In this document: piece after piece, positions 19,502-29,201 of the stretch | How the letters are laid out: every line of letters starts with the position of its first letter | How positions within the stretch are numbered: position 1 is the stretch's first letter | Origin: CAJXZP01 sp041563475 | Lineage (GTDB): Bacteria > Bacteroidota > Bacteroidia > Flavobacteriales_G > Salibacteraceae | Direction: 5' to 3' | Length of the DNA stretch: 64,000 nt | Assembly (NCBI GenBank): GCA_041563475.1 | Contig: JBFFMY010000005.1 | Location: 1 to 64,000, forward strand | The notes under the pieces: model-generated | Database searches by the model: none | Told to the model about the DNA's origin: nothing | What the model saw: only the letters and a program-made list of their open reading frames with translations | Program-made: the position numbers and the translations under genes

Positions 19502-19535
19502 AAAAAAAGGAGCTATTTCATTGAAATAACTCCTT
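19502..19535 (-). terminator. Terminator for the SlyD-like gene
   Basis: On the minus strand, AAGGAGTTATTTCA pairs with TGAAATAGCTCCTT and is followed by TTTTT. It lies 14 bases past the FKBP stop. Confidence 0.85.
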
Positions 19536-19548
19536 CTAATAAAATATA

Positions 19549-20034
19549 TTAGTGGTGGTGTCCACCTTCTCCATGAACGTGTCCATGCGCAATCTCATCT
19601 GTTGTTGCCTCTCTAACATCCGTAATTTCAATAGCAAAATGAAGCTCCATATCTGATAAAGGGTGATTTAAGTCCAAAGTAATATCTTCACCATCAATTG
19701 CCGTTAAGGTTGCAATAGCCATTCCTTGTTCTCCAGTATCAATTTGAACTTGCATACCAACATGCATTTCTTCTTCACCTTGGAAACCAGATTTTGGAAC
19801 AACACGAACTAATTGTTCGTCTCTATTTCCGTAAGCATCTTCAGGTTGCACAATTACAGAAAATTGATCTCCCTTTACTTTTCCTTCAATTTCTGATTCT
19901 AATCCTGGTACTAATGCGCCAATACCTTGAATATATGCAAGTGGATCACGTCCTTCAGAGGTGTCAATCACAACTCCATCTTTATCCGTTAACTTGTAGT
20001 GCATCATCACTACTTTGTTTTGTTCAATTCTCAT
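19549..20034 (-). CDS. SlyD-like FKBP-type peptidyl-prolyl isomerase
   Basis: A 161-residue cytoplasmic prolyl isomerase/chaperone. The N-terminal FKBP half-domain shows VVMMHYKLTDKDG and DTSEGRDPLAYIQG. The inserted-flap domain (GDQFSVIVQPEDAYGNRDEQLV) and the return strand (ITLDLNHPLSDMELHFAIEI) are SlyD hallmarks. The C-terminus is His-rich (HGHVHGEGGHHH), which in SlyD binds nickel or other metals. No hydrogenase genes are nearby, so a metallochaperone role is only a possibility. Single-gene unit with its own terminator. Confidence 0.93.
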   Translation of the reverse strand: MRIEQNKVVMMHYKLTDKDGVVIDTSEGRDPLAYIQGIGALVPGLESEIEGKVKGDQFSVIVQPEDAYGNRDEQLVRVVPKSGFQGEEEMHVGMQVQIDTGEQGMAIATLTAIDGEDITLDLNHPLSDMELHFAIEITDVREATTDEIAHGHVHGEGGHHH

Positions 20035-20282
20035 AATTTCATTAATTAGCCGGCAAATGTACTATGACTATATAAAAGGAGTGCCATGTAGATGTAGTCA
20101 ATTCCCATAGAATTAGAGATTTCATGTAGTTTTTGCTTTTTTTTGATCAAATAAAGAATATTATTCCCATGTGTAGATTGTTAATAATTACCTCAGTAAG
20201 AACTACCGAATACCCTTTTAAGTTCTTTTAGTTTGTATTCTTAAAAAACAAAAATTTGCCTTTAGGCAAAGAACCACGGAAT

Positions 20283-21653
20283 ATGAAAAAAGTTGCACTT
20301 ATTGGTGCTGGAAGATCTTCTAGCTCGTTAATAAAATTCTTAATTAGTAATCTTGAAAAGGAAAATTTCACCCTGACTATTGCAGATAGAGAAATTGGGC
20401 ATTTATCTGATATTGTGGATAATGCAACTGGAGTAGAAGAGATGGTTTTTGATGTTTTTGAGCAAGAGGCCAGGGAAAAGTTGGTGAAAGAATCGGATTT
20501 GATTATTTCTATGTTACCTGCTCGATTCCATATTATGATTGCAAAGGATTGCGTTTCTTTTAAGCGAAATATGATTACCGCTTCGTATATAACAGATGAG
20601 ATGAAGGCGTTGGATGAAGATGCAAAAAATGCCGGAGTTATGCTGTTAAATGAAATGGGAGTAGATCCAGGAATTGATCATATGTCGGCTATGCGAATTA
20701 TCGATAACCTTCGTTCTAAAAATGCACACTTTTTACAATTTGAATCGTTTACCGGTGGACTTGTGGCCCCAGAAAGCGACAACAATCCATGGGGGTATAA
20801 ATTCACGTGGAACCCTAGAAATGTGGTTGTTGCAGGGCAAGGTGGAGCAGTAAAGTTTATTCAAGAAGGACTGTATAAGTTTATTCCATATCACATGCTT
20901 TTTAGAAGGACGGAGATGATGGATGTAGAAGGCTTTGGAAGGTTTGAAGGATATGCAAATAGAGATTCATTAAGTTATAGAAGTTTGTACGGATTGCAAA
21001 ATATCCCAACAATGTACAGAGGAACGTTAAGAAGGCCAGGGTTTTGTAAAGCGTGGGATGTATTTGTGAAACTGGGTGTTACGGACGATAGTTACACCTT
21101 GGAAGACAGTGATAAATTAACGCATAGATCCTTTATAAATAAATTTCTAGCGTATAATCCAAATGATTCTGTCGAGCTCAAATTAATGCATTATCTCAAA
21201 ATTGATCAAGATTCTGATATCATGGATAAATTAACATGGTTAGGTATTTTTTCGAATGAGGAAGTTAGTCTTAAAAATGCTACTCCAGCTCAGGTATTGG
21301 AACAAATATTAATGAAAAAGTGGAAATTAAATCCAAATGATAAAGACATGATTGTAATGGTTCATAAATTTGGATACGAAATAGATGGAAAACAAGAACT
21401 TTTAACTTCATCCATGGTTTCCATTGGAGATGATCAAACATATACAGCTATGGCAAAAACTGTTGGACTGCCAGTAGGGATAGCGTCCTTACTCATGTTA
21501 AATGGAAGTTTATCAAAACCAGGTGTACATCTTCCTACCACGCCAGATATTTACAACCCTGTATTAGATGAGTTAGAAAAATTTGGAATTTGTTTTACAG
21601 AAAGCAGTGGAGAGTATATTGGCTATAAGAAGATAAAATTGACAGACGATTAG
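20283..21653 (+). CDS. Saccharopine dehydrogenase family protein
   Basis: A 456-residue NAD(P)-dependent oxidoreductase of the saccharopine dehydrogenase (LYS9-like) family, which in lysine metabolism interconverts saccharopine with aminoadipate semialdehyde and glutamate. The N-terminal Rossmann motif is VALIGAGRSSSSL, followed by SDLIISMLPARFH and MGVDPGIDHMSAMRIID. The C-terminal domain has FTWNPRNVVVAGQGGA and GYANRDSLSYRSLYGL. The ATG at 20283 is chosen because MKKVALIGAGR begins the Rossmann fold directly; an upstream in-frame TTG at 20256 would add nine unlikely residues. It is followed 20 bases later by the diheme peroxidase, perhaps co-transcribed. Confidence 0.9.
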   Translation: MKKVALIGAGRSSSSLIKFLISNLEKENFTLTIADREIGHLSDIVDNATGVEEMVFDVFEQEAREKLVKESDLIISMLPARFHIMIAKDCVSFKRNMITASYITDEMKALDEDAKNAGVMLLNEMGVDPGIDHMSAMRIIDNLRSKNAHFLQFESFTGGLVAPESDNNPWGYKFTWNPRNVVVAGQGGAVKFIQEGLYKFIPYHMLFRRTEMMDVEGFGRFEGYANRDSLSYRSLYGLQNIPTMYRGTLRRPGFCKAWDVFVKLGVTDDSYTLEDSDKLTHRSFINKFLAYNPNDSVELKLMHYLKIDQDSDIMDKLTWLGIFSNEEVSLKNATPAQVLEQILMKKWKLNPNDKDMIVMVHKFGYEIDGKQELLTSSMVSIGDDQTYTAMAKTVGLPVGIASLLMLNGSLSKPGVHLPTTPDIYNPVLDELEKFGICFTESSGEYIGYKKIKLTDD

Positions 21654-21673
21654 TTTTTAATTATTATTGTGTC

Positions 21674-22747
21674 ATGTTCAATTCGCTAGTTAAAGTACTT
21701 GTTTTTTTAGTAATTGGAATGTTTGCAATGACGTTTCAAGCATGTAAACATGAGCCACAAATTGATTATTTAATTCCAGTTAAAGCTACTCCTTATATAA
21801 TAGACATTCCAAAAGGGTTTCCTGTCATGCCAATTCCGAACGAGAATCCGTTGACCGTTGAGGGTGTGAATTTGGGTAAATTATTATTTTATGATACCCG
21901 ACTTTCAGGTGATAATTCTCAGTCATGCGCAACGTGCCATTTTGCGCCTTCAAGTTTTTCGGATTCTTCCCAATTTAGCACGGGAATAAATGGGGCTATT
22001 GGAAATAGAAACGCTATGGCTATTGTTAATTTGGGATATTCTCAACATTTTTTCTGGGATGGACGAGATGAAAGTTTGGAAGACCAAGCATTGAAACCGG
22101 TTGTAAACCCAATAGAAATGAATACCACTTGGCCTCTGGTTTTAAACAAACTCAATTTTGATACGTATTATAGAGAACAATTTAAAATTGCATTCGGGGT
22201 GGATGTAATAGATTCATTTGATGTGGCAAAAGCAATTGCTCAATTTGAACGAACGATGATTTCTGGAAATTCAAAATTTGATCAAAATTTAAATGGGAAT
22301 ATACCTTTGTCTGATTCAGAAACTCGGGGCCTGGTTATTTTCAATACGGAGAAAGGGGATTGCTTCCATTGCCATGGAACGATTTTGTTACAAGGCTTTG
22401 AATTTGAGAATAATGGCGTTCAGCAAGTGATGGAAGATATTGGACGTGGTGGAGTTACAAATCTATCTACCGACATTGGTAAATTTAAACCCCCAACGCT
22501 TAGAAATATTGAACTATCATCTCCATATATGCATGATGGAAGGTTTAAAACTTTGGAAGAAGTTGTAGAGTTTTATAACTCAGGTGTGAATCAAAGTTCC
22601 CCAAATATTTCACCACTAATGCTTAAAGCAAATCGACCAAACGGAGATTTAAATTTAACCATTCAGGATAAGGCAGATTTGGTTGCGTTTTTGAAAACCT
22701 TAACAGACTCCGACTTTATAAGTAACCCAGACTTCATATCGGAATAG
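21674..22747 (+). CDS. Diheme cytochrome c peroxidase (CcpA/MauG family)
   Basis: An exported 357-residue protein expected to reduce hydrogen peroxide in the periplasm using c-type cytochrome electrons. The N-terminus is a signal sequence ending MTFQACKHE, possibly a lipoprotein with Cys24 as anchor, though the lipobox is weak. Two c-heme motifs are present, CATCH and CFHCH. The family motifs NPLTVEGVNLGKLLFYDTRLS, FFWDGRDESLEDQALKP, PTLRNIELSSPYMHDGRF and VEFYNSG are present. Length is normal. It lies 20 bases after the saccharopine dehydrogenase gene. Confidence 0.94.
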   Translation: MFNSLVKVLVFLVIGMFAMTFQACKHEPQIDYLIPVKATPYIIDIPKGFPVMPIPNENPLTVEGVNLGKLLFYDTRLSGDNSQSCATCHFAPSSFSDSSQFSTGINGAIGNRNAMAIVNLGYSQHFFWDGRDESLEDQALKPVVNPIEMNTTWPLVLNKLNFDTYYREQFKIAFGVDVIDSFDVAKAIAQFERTMISGNSKFDQNLNGNIPLSDSETRGLVIFNTEKGDCFHCHGTILLQGFEFENNGVQQVMEDIGRGGVTNLSTDIGKFKPPTLRNIELSSPYMHDGRFKTLEEVVEFYNSGVNQSSPNISPLMLKANRPNGDLNLTIQDKADLVAFLKTLTDSDFISNPDFISE

Positions 22748-22750
22748 GTC

Positions 22751-22779
22751 AAATTTTATTGCGTAACAGAATAAAATTT
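22751..22779 (+). terminator. Weak AT-rich hairpin after the peroxidase gene
   Basis: AAATTTTATT pairs with AATAAAATTT around a 9-nt loop, immediately after the stop codon. The stem has no GC pairs, so termination strength is doubtful. Confidence 0.4.
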
Positions 22780-22966
22780 TCTCAAAAGTGATTCTATAAT
22801 TATAATATAAGCCCCAATAATTCTAGCTGACAGTTTATTTATATCAATTGACATTTTTCTTCTAATTAAAAGAGTATTTAATACGTAAAATTGATAGGGA
22901 TTAAGGATTTTTATCATATCCACTATCCAGCTAGGTTTATTTATTAACGATATCATTTAAGGGGAG

Positions 22967-25900
22967 ATGAATATCAACACGACACACTTACTACTGTCAA
23001 TTTTTACTTTGTTTTTGTTAAACGCAACATCTATAGACGCAAATTCACAATGCTTTCAGGTTTATGATGGCTTGGGAAATATTCAAACTACACCTTACTT
23101 CGTAGGATGTAGTGGTTCAGATCACACAATTTTTTTACAAACTGACATTGCAATAGGTGCTTATACCGTGGTTTGGGGAGATGGGACTGCAAATTCAACT
23201 GGAGCTTCTTTAACACCACCAGCATACCTTACGCATACGTATACTGCAACTGTCGATACATTTAATATCACCATTACCGAAACATCAACAGGATGTAGCG
23301 TTAGTGGTGTTGTTGTTTTAGAGGAACCCGTGAATGCATCAATTCAAATTCCACTAGGTGGCGTTACTATGGTTTGTGCACCTTCTCCAATTGACTTTAT
23401 TAATTCAAGTACAAACGTTTCACCAACTACTACATTTACATGGGATTTTGGTGATGGAACTGCTCCTTTGGTTTTTGGACCTTCAAATAGCTGGCAAACA
23501 GTTACGCATGCATATCAAAAAAATACCGTGAGTTGTGAAACTGTAGTTACACTTACAGCTGAAAATTATTGTAGTGCAGGAAACCCTACCATAGCATTAT
23601 TTCAACCCTTAATGGTGTATGATGTTGATACCGCTGTAATTAGTGCATCGGCAACTTTATTATGTTACCCAGATACAGTAGTACATTTTTCAAATGCAAC
23701 GATTAAAAATTGTTTACCAGAAGGTAATACCCAACAACGATATGAGTATTGGAATTTAGGAGATTATTGGGGATTAGGTTATGATTCAATTATTCCTTGG
23801 GTACCTTTTGATCCTCCAGCTCGCCCTGGACATACCATAGCATTTCCTGGTGTAGGTACATATTCAATCATGATGATTGATAGTAATATGTGTGGGCAGG
23901 ATACGGCTTATCAAACAATAACCATTATCCCACCTCCAACGGCTGGTTTAAGTTCAATAAACGATTCTGCTTGTGTAGGTGAATTTGTTAATTTTAGTGG
24001 TACTTCAGGAAATGGAGCAAACGCATATTACTGGAATTTCGGAAATGGATCTAGTTATACTCAATTAGGTAGTAATCTAAATATTTCTTTTTATGATACG
24101 GGAAACATTACCGTTTCAATGATTGCCGGTATAACAGGAACATCAGGTGTTTGTCAAGATACTGCTCAAGCAAATATTTATATTAAACCATCTCCGGTTG
24201 CATCTTTTGTTTTAGATCAAAACACAGCATGTGATTCTTTAACTGTAACAATTACAGATTCTACTTTAGGAGCTGTTGCTTGGGATTGGAATTTCGGAAA
24301 TGGAAATACGTCAACTCAAATTAACCCACCAGCTCAAACTTACAGTGCAGGAACACATACCATTTCATTAGAGGTAACTCACCAAAATGGTTGTTCAGAT
24401 AATACGAGTAATACCGTAACTGTTTACCCATCACCCGTGGCTAATTTTGTCGCAAACAGCGTTTGTCAGCAAGATTTGGCATTGTTTACAGATTCCTCAA
24501 TATCTAGTTCAACTGATCCTATTACAAGTTGGAATTGGAATTTTGGGGATGGAAATACATCAACATCTACAAATAGTTCAAATATATATGCGAATATGGG
24601 AAGCTATAACGTAACATTAATTGTTGCTACTCCTCATTGTTCAGATACAATTTCCGATTCCGTTATTGTGGAGGTAAAGCCAACTGCTGCATTTACAATT
24701 GATAAAAACGCAGGTTGTAGCCCTTTAACAGTGCAAACAACAAATAATTCAATAGGGGCAACTAGTTATATTTGGGATTTAGGTAATGGATACGGTTCAT
24801 TTTCGGCAAACCCAGCTTTAAACTATATTAATAGTGATACTGTTGATACTACTTATACTTTAACTTTAATAGCTTCAACAACATTTGGTTGTACGGATAC
24901 TACGGAGCTTCCTGTAACAATTTATGGATCGCCAATTGCAAATTTCACTAGTGATGCAAATCCTGCATGTGGCCCATTTAACGTAAACTTCTTTAACCAA
25001 TCCCAAGGTGCCATTTCATACACTTGGGATTTTGGAGATTCTTCTTCTACTTCTGTTTTAGAAAATCCTTCACATCTATATACAAATACCACTCTATTTA
25101 TAACAAACTATCCAGTACAATTAGTAGCTACAAATGCACAAGGTTGTACAGATACAAGCAATCTTAATGTGGCAGTTTATCCAGAACCTAATTTTCCTTT
25201 TACAATTATTCCCGATTCAGGGTGTTCTCCATTAGCGGTAACTTTCCCTGCTATTATTGGTGCTGTTGCCTACCAATGGAATTTTGGAGATGGAACAACT
25301 TCTACTGGTCAATCACCAACACATACCTTTTATAATTCTACAACAAACGATATGAACTTTAATGTACAGTTAATTGCTACATCACCATTTGGTTGTAAGG
25401 ATACCACAATAGAAGTTGTAACAGTATTTCCAGAGCCAACTGCAATAATTAACTTTTCTGATACTATTGGTTGTGGACCATTGAGCATTAATGCTATTAA
25501 CGGTTCTCTAAATGCGTATTCTTATGTATGGGATTTTGGTGATGGTACTACTTCAACTGATACAATGGCAATTCATAATCACGTATACCAAAATAATACC
25601 ATGGGTCAAGTAATTTATAATACAAGCCTAGTTGCTACAACAAGTCATGGTTGTACGGATTCAGTGAACCAAAACATTACAATTTATCCTCCGGTGGCTG
25701 CAGATTTCACGGCCAATTTATTGGGTTGTACACCACTTTCGGTCGACTTTACAAATACTTCAAATGGAGCAAATACGTATCATTGGAATTTTGGAACAGG
25801 AGCGGTTTCTGCTTCTCAAGATCCTTCACATACGTTTTTTAGCAATCAAAATACCGATACTAATTATTTAGTAACTATGATTGCTACCTCTACTTTTGGA

Positions 25901-27994
25901 TGTACAGATACAATTACAGATTCGGTAACCGTTTATCACGAAGCTACCGCATCGTTATCCACTTCAGTTATTTCGGGTTGTACGCCTTTGGATGTAATGT
26001 ATACCAATTCAAGTTATGGATTTGATAATACGTATTTAAGCTATGGAGATGGAACGTTTTTGAACTCTCCATTTACTTCAGCAGTTCATTCTTATGTAAA
26101 TAATGGTATAGTAACGGATACTAACGATGTGTATATAATTGCAAGTACAATTCACGGGTGTAATGACACTCTTTCAACACAAATAGCCGTTTATCCTCCT
26201 GTTCAAGCAAGTTTTACTGGAGACACAATGGGATGTAGTCCTTTTGTAGTTCCATTTACAAACCTGAGTACAGGTGGGGCTTCTTACCAATGGGATTTTG
26301 GTAATGGAAGTTTATCTAATATTCCTGTGCCAACAGCTACATTTACAACCGGTTCAACACAATCTGTTTATACAACAACGTTATGGACGACCTCCATTTA
26401 CGGTTGTTCTGATTCTGTAATCATGCAAATAACGGTGAATCCTTCTGCTGTTGCTAATGTTACTCCAAGTTCTTTAAACGGTTGTACTCCATTAGCGAAT
26501 ACATTCACCAATAACAGTTATTATTTTGATAATATCATGTGGGATTTTGGGGATGGAACAGCTACAAGTAATCCAAATACTCAGATTTATCATACCTATA
26601 CTAATCCAACTTCATCTGCTAAAATTTATGACGTTGAGTTTATAGCTTCAACCTTATATGGGTGTAATGATACCGCAAACTTTCAAATAGAAGTGTTTCC
26701 AGATGTAATTGCGAATGCATCATTTGATACCGTAGGGTGTAGTCCATTTTACGTTAAGTTTCAAAACAAAAGTATTGGGGGTTATGCATATTTATGGAAT
26801 TTTGATAATGGCGTAAGTTCTACGAATCAAAATCCTGATGAAACCTTTGTAAATAATGGTAATACAGCAAAAGTATTTAACGTTAGTTTAGTAACTACAT
26901 CGGCTTATGGTTGTTTAGATACATTATCAAGAAATATAACAGTACACCCACAACCAATAGCTTCTTTTGTAGCGACTCCAACAGTTCAATCTTTTCCAAA
27001 TACCATAGTTAGTGTAATTAATAACACGGTAGGGAATTATTCATTTTATTGGAATTTCGGTGGAGTGGAAAATTCAAATTTGGCAAATCCAAATGACGTT
27101 GATTTCTTGAATCCTGGTGATTATATCATTTCAATGATTGTAACCAATCAATATTGTGCGGATACGGCTACGGAAACAATATCTATTCTACCACCACCAC
27201 CTATTGCTGATTTTAGTGGAGGAGGCGAAGGTTGTACACCCGTTTCTGTAACTTTTGAAAACAGTTCTGTGTATGGAATAGAGTATTTATGGGATTTTGG
27301 AGATGGAAATACGTCAATTCAAGAAAATCCAACATATACCTATTTTGTTCCTGGGACATATACTGTTAATCTAACAGTAACCGGATTGAATGGTGTTGAA
27401 ATTAAAACAATGGTGGATGTAGTAAAGGTTTACCCAAATGCAGTAGCAAACTTCGATTTTCAACCAATCAAGGTTTCTTCACAAGGAGACAAAACGTTTT
27501 TCTACAATCAATCTGCCAATGCAGATATCTTCAACTGGAACTTTGGTGACGGAGGTTCATCGGATGAACAAAACCCAATTTACCAATATACTTCCGTTGG
27601 TGAATTTCCAATTACCTTAATTGCAAATAACCAATACAATTGTCCAGATACACTTACGCATTCAACATATATGACGGTTGAAGCCAAAGGTGATATTTCA
27701 TTTCCAAATGCATTTGTACCTAGTGCAAGTGGATCAAATGGAGGTTATTTCAATTCTAATGTTATGGATAACAGTGTTTTTTATCCTATTAGTATTGGAA
27801 TCAATGAATACCATTTAGTTATTTATAACAGATGGGGAGAAAAAGTCTTTGAAACCTTTGATGTGAATCAAGGTTGGGACGGCTATTATAGAGGAGAATT
27901 ATCAGCTCAAGATGTTTATGTATGGAAAGCTGATGTAATCATGGTTAGCGGTGAAAGTAAAGTTTTTGCCGGTGACGTAACACTTATACAATAA
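22967..27994 (+). CDS. Giant PKD-repeat surface protein with T9SS type B (gliding-motility) sorting domain
   Basis: A 1675-residue secreted adhesin-like protein. A signal peptide (about 1-27, MNINTTHLLLSIF...) is followed by roughly twenty tandem PKD/Ig-like domains, each marked by W-(D/N)-FG-(D/N)-G and a closing S-x-x-GC-x-DT type motif. The last 95 residues (SFPNAFVPSASGSNGG to VFAGDVTLIQ, with YNRWGEKVFETFD and WDGYY) form a CHU_C type B sorting domain, which directs export through the type IX system. Its stop codon overlaps the start of porP/sprF (TAATG), so the two are coupled. Functions suggested for such cargo are gliding or adhesion; the ligand is unknown. Confidence 0.95.
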   Translation: MNINTTHLLLSIFTLFLLNATSIDANSQCFQVYDGLGNIQTTPYFVGCSGSDHTIFLQTDIAIGAYTVVWGDGTANSTGASLTPPAYLTHTYTATVDTFNITITETSTGCSVSGVVVLEEPVNASIQIPLGGVTMVCAPSPIDFINSSTNVSPTTTFTWDFGDGTAPLVFGPSNSWQTVTHAYQKNTVSCETVVTLTAENYCSAGNPTIALFQPLMVYDVDTAVISASATLLCYPDTVVHFSNATIKNCLPEGNTQQRYEYWNLGDYWGLGYDSIIPWVPFDPPARPGHTIAFPGVGTYSIMMIDSNMCGQDTAYQTITIIPPPTAGLSSINDSACVGEFVNFSGTSGNGANAYYWNFGNGSSYTQLGSNLNISFYDTGNITVSMIAGITGTSGVCQDTAQANIYIKPSPVASFVLDQNTACDSLTVTITDSTLGAVAWDWNFGNGNTSTQINPPAQTYSAGTHTISLEVTHQNGCSDNTSNTVTVYPSPVANFVANSVCQQDLALFTDSSISSSTDPITSWNWNFGDGNTSTSTNSSNIYANMGSYNVTLIVATPHCSDTISDSVIVEVKPTAAFTIDKNAGCSPLTVQTTNNSIGATSYIWDLGNGYGSFSANPALNYINSDTVDTTYTLTLIASTTFGCTDTTELPVTIYGSPIANFTSDANPACGPFNVNFFNQSQGAISYTWDFGDSSSTSVLENPSHLYTNTTLFITNYPVQLVATNAQGCTDTSNLNVAVYPEPNFPFTIIPDSGCSPLAVTFPAIIGAVAYQWNFGDGTTSTGQSPTHTFYNSTTNDMNFNVQLIATSPFGCKDTTIEVVTVFPEPTAIINFSDTIGCGPLSINAINGSLNAYSYVWDFGDGTTSTDTMAIHNHVYQNNTMGQVIYNTSLVATTSHGCTDSVNQNITIYPPVAADFTANLLGCTPLSVDFTNTSNGANTYHWNFGTGAVSASQDPSHTFFSNQNTDTNYLVTMIATSTFGCTDTITDSVTVYHEATASLSTSVISGCTPLDVMYTNSSYGFDNTYLSYGDGTFLNSPFTSAVHSYVNNGIVTDTNDVYIIASTIHGCNDTLSTQIAVYPPVQASFTGDTMGCSPFVVPFTNLSTGGASYQWDFGNGSLSNIPVPTATFTTGSTQSVYTTTLWTTSIYGCSDSVIMQITVNPSAVANVTPSSLNGCTPLANTFTNNSYYFDNIMWDFGDGTATSNPNTQIYHTYTNPTSSAKIYDVEFIASTLYGCNDTANFQIEVFPDVIANASFDTVGCSPFYVKFQNKSIGGYAYLWNFDNGVSSTNQNPDETFVNNGNTAKVFNVSLVTTSAYGCLDTLSRNITVHPQPIASFVATPTVQSFPNTIVSVINNTVGNYSFYWNFGGVENSNLANPNDVDFLNPGDYIISMIVTNQYCADTATETISILPPPPIADFSGGGEGCTPVSVTFENSSVYGIEYLWDFGDGNTSIQENPTYTYFVPGTYTVNLTVTGLNGVEIKTMVDVVKVYPNAVANFDFQPIKVSSQGDKTFFYNQSANADIFNWNFGDGGSSDEQNPIYQYTSVGEFPITLIANNQYNCPDTLTHSTYMTVEAKGDISFPNAFVPSASGSNGGYFNSNVMDNSVFYPISIGINEYHLVIYNRWGEKVFETFDVNQGWDGYYRGELSAQDVYVWKADVIMVSGESKVFAGDVTLIQ

Positions 27995-28995
27995 TGAAAA
28001 AGCTAACTACCATTTCGTTTATCATTAGTGTAATATTCGTGAATATTGTTAACGCTCAAGATGCGCAGTATTCTCAGTTTTACGCTAACCCAATTTATTT
28101 GAACCCTGCTTTTGCAGGAACATCCGAGCAACATCGTATTGTCGGAAATTTTAGAGACCAATGGCCTTCTATTCCAGGGTCGTTTGTATCCTATTCACTA
28201 TCTTATGATGTTAACATGGCGGAGGCTAAAAGTGGATTGGGATTTTACATCAACCGCGATCAAGCGGGTTCTGGTAGTTTAAGTACAACTAAAATTGGCG
28301 GAATCTATGCGTATGAAATTAAAACAGGATCCAATTTTGCAGTTCGACCTGCTATTGGTATCGCATACGGTAACCGAACTGTTGATATTACAAAACTTCG
28401 TTTTGGTGATCAATTATTAACGGGTAATGATATTTCATTGCAATCAAATTTGGTTAACGACAAAGTAAGTTACATGGATTTGTCTACCGGTGTAGTAATG
28501 TACAGCAACAATTTTTGGTTCGGATATTCTATGTTTCACCTAAATAAACCAAATAATTCTTTGTTAGGGCAAACCAATATTTTATTGCCTTTGCACAGTA
28601 TGCATTTAGGATATCGCCTTCCTGTTAGTAGAACAGTAAAAAGAGAGGTTGTAAGAAGCTTAACAGTGGCTGTTAATTATAAATCACAGGGGAATTGGGA
28701 CCAAGTGGATGTAGGAATGTATTATTTTGTTAAACCATTTGTTATGGGAGTTTGGTACCGTGGTATTCCTTTACTGAAAGGATATAAGCCTGGTTATGAT
28801 AACTCAGATGCAGTAATATTGTTAGCAGGAGTGCACTTTAACAACTTTAAGTTCGCTTATTCTTATGATATTACAATAAGTGAAGTATGGGCAAATACGG
28901 GTGGAGCGCATGAATTAAGCGTGATTTATGAATACGAAAACCCACATAAAAAACGTAGAAAAAGACGCGTTAAATTGGCTTGTCCAAAGTTCTAA
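27994..28995 (+). CDS. PorP/SprF family type IX secretion membrane protein
   Basis: A 333-residue outer-membrane beta-barrel. The signal peptide ends NIVNAQ, followed by the highly typical DAQYSQFYANPIYLNPAFAG and FRDQWPSIPGSF. Known SprF/PorP proteins attach to or help retain type B sorting-domain cargo on the surface. Here the gene is translationally coupled (1-base overlap) to a giant with exactly that domain, so the two probably form a dedicated cargo-partner pair. The C-terminal tail is strongly basic (PHKKRRKRRVK). Confidence 0.95.
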   Translation: MKKLTTISFIISVIFVNIVNAQDAQYSQFYANPIYLNPAFAGTSEQHRIVGNFRDQWPSIPGSFVSYSLSYDVNMAEAKSGLGFYINRDQAGSGSLSTTKIGGIYAYEIKTGSNFAVRPAIGIAYGNRTVDITKLRFGDQLLTGNDISLQSNLVNDKVSYMDLSTGVVMYSNNFWFGYSMFHLNKPNNSLLGQTNILLPLHSMHLGYRLPVSRTVKREVVRSLTVAVNYKSQGNWDQVDVGMYYFVKPFVMGVWYRGIPLLKGYKPGYDNSDAVILLAGVHFNNFKFAYSYDITISEVWANTGGAHELSVIYEYENPHKKRRKRRVKLACPKF

Positions 28996-29173
28996 CCAAG
29001 AATTAATTAAAACTATCATTTTATAAGTAGAATTTTACTCTTCTTTTCAAATCAAATTGCATTCTCATTGTACCATTGCCGTAGTGTAAGATAAGTTACA
29101 TTTTTACGCTAATTATTTATGCAATTTTGCAGGGTTTAGTGACCTAAATCAAGGTTTTAAAAGCATTATAAAT

Positions 29174-29181
29174 TAACTTTG
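29174..29181 (+). promoter_or_regulatory. Minus-7 element TAACTTTG of trxB
   Basis: Exact TAnnTTTG match 20 bases before the trxB ATG. No clear minus-33 TTG. Confidence 0.5.
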
Positions 29182-29201
29182 TTACATAAAAAAAGAATAA
29201 A

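Noticed and set aside
22756..22956. 66-codon minus-strand frame in the gap between the peroxidase and PKD genes
   Set aside because: AT-rich and hydrophobic by composition only, no recognisable family, no ribosome binding site or promoter, and it runs opposite to both neighbours.
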